DNA of 17,665 bases, taken from an uncultured Eubacteriales bacterium. Lineage in GTDB: Bacteria; Bacillota; Clostridia; Lachnospirales; CAG-274. The notes under the pieces are model-generated. The model worked only from the letters and a program-made list of their open reading frames with translations. It had not been told where the DNA came from and made no database searches. Both the position numbers and the translations under genes were made by a program. Positions 13,846-17,665 of this stretch are shown piece by piece (position 1 is the stretch's first letter; each line of letters begins with the position of its first letter). Where the stretch lies: positions 1 through 17,665 of the forward strand of contig CAJKOJ010000040.1 in assembly GCA_905201505.1 (NCBI GenBank), written 5' to 3'.

Positions 13846-13875
13846 GTTGCAATACAATTCTCATTTCCCTTTACA
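13846..13875 (-). repeat. degenerate CRISPR-repeat-like sequence
   Basis: A 30-base stretch that matches the array repeat at 22 of 30 positions without gaps, including CAATACAA and CCTTTA near the ends. It lies between hairpin B and the first small-RNA promoter, about 200 bases outside the array and beyond the leader. It could be the last relic of a second array served by the leader copy at 14045-14167. Confidence 0.45.
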
Positions 13876-13879
13876 TTAC

Positions 13880-13908
13880 TTGACATTACAATTAATCTGT
13901 GCTATTAT
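13880..13908 (+). promoter_or_regulatory. promoter of small RNA 1
   Basis: TTGACA (13880-13885), a 17-bp spacer and TATTAT (13903-13908). The next two transcription units have the same elements and spacing. Confidence 0.8.
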
Positions 13909-13914
13909 TAAATC

Positions 13915-14004
13915 ACAAGAGGGAGCAACCTAAGCGGTTGCTATCCCAATCTAATTATTATTAAAAAATAGTCGCTAACTTTGATCGGGTGGCGGTTATT
14001 TTTT
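13915..14004 (+). ncRNA. putative small RNA 1 of a tandem set of three
   Basis: A transcript of about 90 bases is defined by the promoter at 13880-13908 and a terminal stem. A 5' hairpin pairs GCAACC (13925-13930) with GGTTGC (13936-13941) and GGG with CCC outside it. An AU-rich linker follows. The terminal stem pairs TAGTCGC (13969-13975) with GCGGTTA (13992-13998), then T6. No start codon with a ribosome binding site is present. The layout recalls antisense antitoxin RNAs of type I toxin systems, but no toxin ORF is visible, so the function is open. Confidence 0.6.
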
Positions 14005-14044
14005 ATGTAAATTAAGATTATTAAAGTTAATACCAACAATCAGA

Positions 14045-14167
14045 CATTTTTTATTTTACTGCATTTTCAAAAACCAAGTAAATAAACTGAAAACACACAA
14101 AAATTAATATTTTCCCAATCTTTGCTTATCTTATTTTTATATTACCATTATTGATTTGTTCTCAAGT
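14045..14167 (-). repeat. orphan second copy of the CRISPR leader
   Basis: Related to the leader block 13661-13786 over its whole length, with 25 identical bases at the array-proximal end (14045-14069 and 13661-13685), a conserved AGTAAATAA and a conserved AATTAATATTTT. On the minus strand TTGAGA and TATAAA are 18 bp apart, a weaker promoter than in the first copy. No repeat follows on its minus-strand downstream side; the small RNA 1 unit and a degenerate repeat are there instead. Confidence 0.7.
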
Positions 14168-14246
14168 CATATTTATTTATTTTTCAATAACTTTGTAAAG
14201 TATAACCGTTATTTTATACATTTAATCTTTTTCTTGAAACTATTGC

Positions 14247-14275
14247 TTGACATTGAAATTTATTTATGATATTAT
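14247..14275 (+). promoter_or_regulatory. promoter of small RNA 2
   Basis: TTGACA (14247-14252), a 17-bp spacer and TATTAT (14270-14275). Confidence 0.8.
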
Positions 14276-14281
14276 TTTGGT

Positions 14282-14369
14282 AGAAAAGGGCAACATAGTT
14301 GCACTTCTCTATCTTTTACGTTAATTTTTTTAGATAGCCGCCCTATGTATATAGGGCGGTTACTATTTT
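14282..14369 (+). ncRNA. putative small RNA 2 of a tandem set of three
   Basis: Same layout as small RNA 1. The 5' hairpin pairs GCAAC (14290-14294) with GTTGC (14298-14302), with outer pairing between the AGAA and TTCT arms. An AU-rich linker follows. The terminal stem CCGCCCTAT/ATAGGGCGG (14338-14346 with 14351-14359) is perfect, with ATAG/CTAT outside it and a weak T-run. No credible ORF is present. It lies upstream of, and divergent from, the second leader copy, just as small RNA 1 does for the first. Confidence 0.6.
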
Positions 14370-14381
14370 ATTATAAAATAT

Positions 14382-14410
14382 TTGACATTAACTCTAATTC
14401 ACAATATTAT
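14382..14410 (+). promoter_or_regulatory. promoter of small RNA 3
   Basis: TTGACA (14382-14387), a 17-bp spacer and TATTAT (14405-14410), starting 23 bases after the terminal stem of small RNA 2. Confidence 0.75.
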
Positions 14411-14416
14411 AAATTA

Positions 14417-14507
14417 TAAAAGTGATAACATAAACAATTGTTTTTATTCCATATAAAACTATAATATATAACCGTCCTATCTGCAAATAGGAGGGTTAAT
14501 TTTTTTT
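14417..14507 (+). ncRNA. putative small RNA 3 of a tandem set of three
   Basis: Same layout again but more diverged. The 5' hairpin is only the palindrome AAACAATTGTTT (14432-14443), then an AU-rich linker. The terminal stem TAACC-TCCTAT with ATAGGA-GGTTA (14469-14498, one mismatch) is followed by a T-run to 14507. No ORF with a ribosome binding site is present. The terminator shape and promoter link it to the two units before it. Confidence 0.55.
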
Positions 14508-14806
14508 ATAACTAAAACATCAATAGTTATTAACAAATTAAGCTAATTACATACTTCATAAAATTATACACCTTATCAGAAATAGAAATAATTTTACTGT
14601 TGTCATTCCCCCTTCTTATTACTGCTATAAAACACTTTATTAATTAATTACCTGCTCACATTCATTTCATAATCTAATTTATAACTTTTTTATTTTTTTG
14701 TTTCCGTTTTTCCCATTATAACAGCTAATTCTCAAAAGATAACTACAAAAAAGATTCTAAAATGTTTCATTATTACACCACTATGACACTATACACAAAT
14801 ATTCAA
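14508..14806. other. AT-rich spacer without a supported gene
   Basis: About 300 bases between small RNA 3 and the ribbon-helix-helix gene 2 operator. The minus strand has a 16-codon hydrophobic ORF near 14600 after AAGGGGGA, but the ribosome binding site is too close to its ATG and nothing supports it. I see no repeat, hairpin or clear promoter. Confidence 0.5.
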
Positions 14807-14825
14807 TTGTAGTATTATACTACAA
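14807..14825. promoter_or_regulatory. 19-bp palindromic operator of ribbon-helix-helix gene 2
   Basis: TTGTAGTAT-T-ATACTACAA, a perfect 9-bp inverted repeat. It contains a likely -10 (TATTAT, 14813-14818; weak -35 TATACA at 14790-14795) and runs up to the ribosome binding site AAGGAG (14826-14831). The position suits autorepression. Confidence 0.6.
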
Positions 14826-14838
14826 AAGGAGTGATTTT

Positions 14839-15033
14839 ATGGCTGTAGATAAAGTACAATTCACATTAAGACTAGACTCAATAACATATACAAAAATAAA
14901 AAAAATAGCCAAAGAAGAGAATCGTTCTATCACCAATATGCTTGAATACATAATTATAAAATACATTAAATCCTATGAAAAAAAATATGGTGAAATAAAA
15001 TTAAGTGATTTTGAAATTTATACTTCTGATTAA
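14839..15033 (+). CDS. small Arc-type ribbon-helix-helix protein, copy 2
   Basis: A 64-residue DNA-binding protein: beta strand KVQFTLRLDS (5-14), helix 1 (YTKIKKIAKEEN, 17-28) and helix 2 (SITNMLEYIIIKYI, 30-43), then a charged tail ending EIYTSD. About 70% identical to the 54-residue protein at 12696-12860, which points the other way; the two enclose the CRISPR and small-RNA region. AAGGAG lies 7 bases before the ATG and a 19-bp palindrome covers its promoter. It is likely a self-repressing dimer. It could be an antitoxin, with the SLOG gene 191 bases downstream as the only nearby candidate partner, but that gene has its own leader. Confidence 0.88.
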   Translation: MAVDKVQFTLRLDSITYTKIKKIAKEENRSITNMLEYIIIKYIKSYEKKYGEIKLSDFEIYTSD

Positions 15034-15056
15034 ATCAGTTATGTGCAATATGTTAA

Positions 15057-15099
15057 TACTGTTTTTTGTGCTATTACAACACTTTATATTTAAACAGTA
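15057..15099. terminator. possible hairpin after ribbon-helix-helix gene 2
   Basis: TACTGTTT (15057-15064) and AAACAGTA (15092-15099) with an inner GTG/CAC pair and a large loop. There is no T-run, so termination is doubtful. The rest of 15034-15224 is AT-rich, with TATAAT at 15181-15186 as a possible -10 for the SLOG gene. Confidence 0.3.
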
Positions 15100-15224
15100 C
15101 ATTTCTCTTCATATATTAATATCAAATATTATAAAACTGTATAATTATTACAAAACATAAACTTTTTATTAATAATAATATATAATCTCTATGTACTCAA
15201 CATTTTAATCAGGAGGTAAATTGT

Positions 15225-15701
15225 ATGAACGAAGGAAAAAAAATATGTATGTTTTGCGGACATGGGTGTGTTTACGGAAAAGCTATATTAGAATCAAAAC
15301 TAAAATGTATCATAAGAAAACTTGTTGAAAACGGTAATGTAGATACTTTCTACAGCAGCGGTATTGGTGACTTTGATATGCTGTGTGAAAAATATGTACG
15401 AGATTTGCAAAAAAGACACAGCGATATAAAGCTATGCTTAATTATTCCCCATATTACAAAAGACATTATGAATGATTTTTATAAATACAACCGTATGTAT
15501 GACAAAATAATTTTTACAGATATGGAAAAAAGGTACAATAATGACCCAACGGTCAATAAAAATATGTGGATGGTAAATAACTCTGATTGTATGCTTGTAT
15601 ATGTTTTCAGAAAATCAGGTATGGACCGTGATACTTTAAGGTACGGTATCAAAAAAAATAAGCCAATTATCGATGTTACATATACACAAAATTATTGTTG
15701 A
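15225..15701 (+). CDS. SLOG-superfamily protein (YpsA/DUF1273-like)
   Basis: A 158-residue protein with a Rossmann-like nucleotide-binding pattern. It has CMFCGHGCVYG near the N terminus (8-18), the signature SSGIGDFDMLCE (44-55) that corresponds to the GGxGxFD loop of SLOG proteins, a strand CLIIPHI (71-77) and a late MLVYVFRKSG followed by KNKPIIDV. The SLOG superfamily includes DprA, LOG and YpsA; members are thought to bind nucleotides or nucleotide-derived signals, and some occur in conflict systems. The specific role here is unknown. AGGAGG lies 8 bases before the ATG. It follows the ribbon-helix-helix gene on the same strand and converges on the surface-protein gene. Confidence 0.8.
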   Translation: MNEGKKICMFCGHGCVYGKAILESKLKCIIRKLVENGNVDTFYSSGIGDFDMLCEKYVRDLQKRHSDIKLCLIIPHITKDIMNDFYKYNRMYDKIIFTDMEKRYNNDPTVNKNMWMVNNSDCMLVYVFRKSGMDRDTLRYGIKKNKPIIDVTYTQNYC

Positions 15702-15710
15702 CACAAAAAC

Positions 15711-15740
15711 AGCTGCTGAAAACATAATCTCTCAGCAGCT
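15711..15740. terminator. terminator between convergent genes
   Basis: AGCTGCTGA and TCAGCAGCT form a perfect 9-bp stem with a 12-base loop. A T-run follows on the minus strand (GTTTTTG), so it serves mainly the gene at 15761-17263. It starts 9 bases after the SLOG stop and may also act there. Confidence 0.75.
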
Positions 15741-15760
15741 ATTCGCTTATTAAAATCTAT

Positions 15761-17263
15761 TTAATTTACCTTTTTGCCGTTTACTCTGGGAACATCAAAT
15801 CTAAAATAAGATAATGTTTTGTTTGCTTTTTCCGCTGCAGCAAATGAACTGCTGTTTTTAAATGCGGTTATTGCACCTGAAATATAGTCTTTCTCATATT
15901 TAAGTATATCCCTGTATTCTGCTCCTGAAATATTTTTGCCGTTAAGCAAGATTGTTGAAGCTGTTGCTGCATCACCGTTAGTACCGCTTGCATAAACCCT
16001 TATATTTGTATATATTTCCTTAGCTATTGCAGCATATCTCTTATCAGCATTTGTTTTAGCTGCGGCTGTCCACTCATCTGTTATTTTATTGGCATAAGTT
16101 TTAGTATACTTTGTTGCCTTATAACTTTTTGGTGTCAGGTCATTGACTAACATAGTTAAATGGTCATCAACTGTTTTCTTAAATGCAGGAGTAATTTCAG
16201 CAAAATTATATTTTAAATCACTGTCATTATTTTCCTCTATTTCTGAATATGTATATATCGGTGAGAGATGCTCGTCCAGAATATCACAGGCAAATATCTT
16301 TATGTACATTCCGGATACTACATTAACAGTCACAGAACTGTCATCAGGTGTAAGATACTGTATTGTTCTGTCCGCCACTTTAGCATCAGGCAACCCCATA
16401 TCAACATAACCTATAGTTGAAGATGAATTTAATTTAAATGTCAAGTGTCCTGACTTTACATCTTTTCCTGCTCTGAAAGTACCGTTTTGTGATGCGTCAA
16501 GGTTTTCAGCCATTTCACTTGGTACTGCATAAGCATTTGACAAATCCACATAATTTCCGCTTTCAAGTCTTATTATATCACAATAATTAAAGTATTTGCT
16601 GTAAATATATCTTTTACCTGATGTCTGGTCTACATTTCCATCTCGGGCATACTTGTACAAATATCCTATCTTATTTGGATTTGCAAACACAACATACTCC
16701 CCTACAGGAATATCAGTACCCACAGTATATGTACCCGGTTTATAGTATGTATCATAGCTGTACATAGGATTTGTAGTAGTTTCAAGTGTTGTTGTTTCAG
16801 TACTTATCTCTGTAGTCTCAACAGTTGTACTTTCTTCGGGCTTGATAGCAGAAACAATGTTTACAGTCTTTTCTGTACTGTTCCATTCCACCTCACAGCC
16901 TAAGAACTCTGCTGCATATCTGGCAGGTACAAGTGTTCTTCCCTCTATAATTACAGGAGCACAGTCCATTGTCACTTCTTTACCGTTAACAATTGCAGTA
17001 TTGCTCTGAAGGGTCATAACTACAGTTGTATTTCCCTTATTGCCTGTTATGGTTTTTGTATCTTTGTCCCACTTAACATCCGCCCCAAGAGCCTCAAATA
17101 TGGCTCTCACAGGAACCATAGTTCTGCCGTCTATAATCTGCGGAGATATATCCGCCTCAACAGGCACATTATCAATATTCAGTTTTATATTTTCACCGGC
17201 AAAAACCTGAGCAGCAAATAAAACCGAAAAAGATAATGCTAACCCAATTAATATTTTCTTCAT
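15761..17263 (-). CDS. secreted protein with copper-amine-oxidase-N-like (stalk) domain
   Basis: A 500-residue exported protein. Residues 1-22 are a signal peptide ending FAAQVFA before GEN. Residues 27-138 hold two copies of the PF07833-type motif: IDGRTMVPVRAIFEALGADV (44-63) and IEGRTLVPARYAAEFLGCEV (106-125), common in clostridial envelope proteins. A threonine/glutamate-rich linker (about 144-164) follows. Next is a pair of related beta-rich segments: YKPGTYTVGTDIPVGEYVVF (174-193), and one beginning NGTFRAGKDVKSGHLTF. The last about 130 residues are helical and charged, without a known motif. The function is unknown; cell-wall association is an inference. GGAGGT lies 8 bases before the ATG and a full-consensus promoter precedes it. 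Confidence 0.88.
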   Translation of the reverse strand: MKKILIGLALSFSVLFAAQVFAGENIKLNIDNVPVEADISPQIIDGRTMVPVRAIFEALGADVKWDKDTKTITGNKGNTTVVMTLQSNTAIVNGKEVTMDCAPVIIEGRTLVPARYAAEFLGCEVEWNSTEKTVNIVSAIKPEESTTVETTEISTETTTLETTTNPMYSYDTYYKPGTYTVGTDIPVGEYVVFANPNKIGYLYKYARDGNVDQTSGKRYIYSKYFNYCDIIRLESGNYVDLSNAYAVPSEMAENLDASQNGTFRAGKDVKSGHLTFKLNSSSTIGYVDMGLPDAKVADRTIQYLTPDDSSVTVNVVSGMYIKIFACDILDEHLSPIYTYSEIEENNDSDLKYNFAEITPAFKKTVDDHLTMLVNDLTPKSYKATKYTKTYANKITDEWTAAAKTNADKRYAAIAKEIYTNIRVYASGTNGDAATASTILLNGKNISGAEYRDILKYEKDYISGAITAFKNSSSFAAAEKANKTLSYFRFDVPRVNGKKVN

Positions 17264-17296
17264 ACTATACCTCCGTAAGATTTAATTGTAGTTAAT

Positions 17297-17325
17297 ATTA
17301 TAATTCCTATGGCTAAATATGTCAA
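17297..17325 (-). promoter_or_regulatory. consensus sigma-A promoter of the surface-protein gene
   Basis: On the minus strand: TTGACA (complement of 17320-17325), a 17-bp spacer and TATAAT (complement of 17297-17302), a perfect match to consensus. Confidence 0.9.
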
Positions 17326-17351
17326 ATTAATATTAACTTAACTTTTTTATG

Positions 17352-17379
17352 TTGAAAGCTATTGGAAATATGATATAAT
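17352..17379 (+). promoter_or_regulatory. promoter facing the 105-bp tandem repeats
   Basis: TTGAAA (17352-17357), a 16-bp spacer and TATAAT (17374-17379). The start would be near 17386, just before the first repeat unit, with no gene visible downstream in the window. Confidence 0.6.
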
Positions 17380-17390
17380 ATAACTTATCT

Positions 17391-17665
17391 GAAGGAAATG
17401 GGAGCTTGCTCACTATTTCCGAAGATAAGTTACTGAGGCGTCAGCCGAAGTTCTCTGCCTTGCTTTGCAAGGCTGTTATGCTTTGCATAACCTCTGAAGG
17501 AAATAGGAGCTTGCTCACTATTTCCGATGATAAGTTACTGAGGCGTCAGCCGAAGTTTTTTGCCTTGCTTTGCAAGGCTGTTATGCTTTGCATAACCTCT
17601 GAAGGAAATGGGAGCTTGCTCACTATTTCCGATGATAAGTTACTGAGGCGTCAGCCGAAGTTTTT
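17391..17665 (+). repeat. 105-bp tandem repeat of four hairpins, cut by the window end
   Basis: Units begin at 17391, 17496 and 17601; the third is truncated at 65 bases. The period is exactly 105 bp with only a few substitutions. Each unit holds GGAAAT...ATTTCC with an inner GAGC-TT-GCTC (17394-17420 in unit 1), CTGA-GGCG-TCAG (17433-17444), GCCTTGC-TTT-GCAAGGC (17457-17473) and GTTATGC-TTT-GCATAAC (17475-17491). In unit 1 TAACTTATC (17381-17389) also pairs with GATAAGTTA (17424-17432). The period is 35 codons and one plus-strand frame stays open through all units, but no start with a ribosome binding site is seen. A structured RNA or an interspersed palindromic repeat is more likely than a protein. 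Confidence 0.9.

Noticed and set aside
14590..14650. A 16-codon hydrophobic ORF on the minus strand after AAGGGGGA
   Set aside because: The ribosome binding site is almost touching the ATG, there is no promoter or terminator, and no second copy supports it.
17391..17665. Open plus-strand frame through the 105-bp repeats, a 35-residue repeat protein
   Set aside because: No start codon with a ribosome binding site is visible and the four hairpins per unit explain the sequence constraint. Such repeats often leave a frame open by chance.

Overview
The window is AT-rich DNA of a low-GC Gram-positive anaerobe, most likely a gut- or rumen-type Clostridia (Lachnospiraceae-like; this is an inference). 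The basis is strong AGGAGG ribosome binding sites, a complete rnf operon in the clostridial order C-D-G-E-A-B, ferredoxin-rich proteins, LuxS, a class M sirtuin with a zinc macrodomain partner, and a pyruvate kinase with the extra C-terminal domain.

Layout. (1) 49-525: luxS on the minus strand. (2) 629-5756: the Rnf respiratory complex operon (rnfCDGEAB), preceded by three Rex-like boxes exactly 30 bp apart and closed by a bidirectional terminator. (3) 5755-8881, minus strand: a compact four-gene operon, read in the order MBL-fold-like protein, flavin-barrel/ferredoxin fusion, zinc macrodomain ADP-ribosyl hydrolase, SirTM-type ADP-ribosyltransferase. One near-consensus promoter drives it, bracketed by two copies of a 23-bp palindromic operator. 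(4) 8907-9792: a divergent SAM methyltransferase with two palindromes in its leader. (5) 9852-12436, minus strand: an Rrf2-family regulator, a 6S-like RNA, and pyruvate kinase; two identical 26-bp hairpins lie on either side of the 6S gene.

(6) 12620-15099 is an accessory region. Two small ribbon-helix-helix genes (about 70% identical) sit at its edges and point outward. Between them are a seven-repeat CRISPR array read on the minus strand, its leader, a second orphan copy of that leader, a CRISPR-repeat-like relic, several hairpin terminators, and three tandem short transcription units on the plus strand. Each of the three has a TTGACA-N17-TATTAT promoter, an AU-rich body and a terminal hairpin ending in a GGTTA-type arm. 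No cas gene is in the window. (7) 15225-17263: a SLOG-superfamily protein and, convergent to it, a secreted copper-amine-oxidase-N-like cell-surface protein. (8) 17352-17665: a promoter facing a 105-bp tandem repeat made of four hairpins, cut by the window edge.

How the genes work together. Rnf couples ferredoxin oxidation to NAD+ reduction and ion export; Rex-type redox control would fit its upstream boxes. The SirTM/macrodomain pair is a reversible protein ADP-ribosylation module linked in other bacteria to oxidative stress and lipoyl-carrier proteins. Here the usual lipoyl-carrier genes are replaced by two redox-type proteins. The most novel-looking part is the CRISPR-adjacent region, where a leader appears duplicated together with divergent small-RNA genes.
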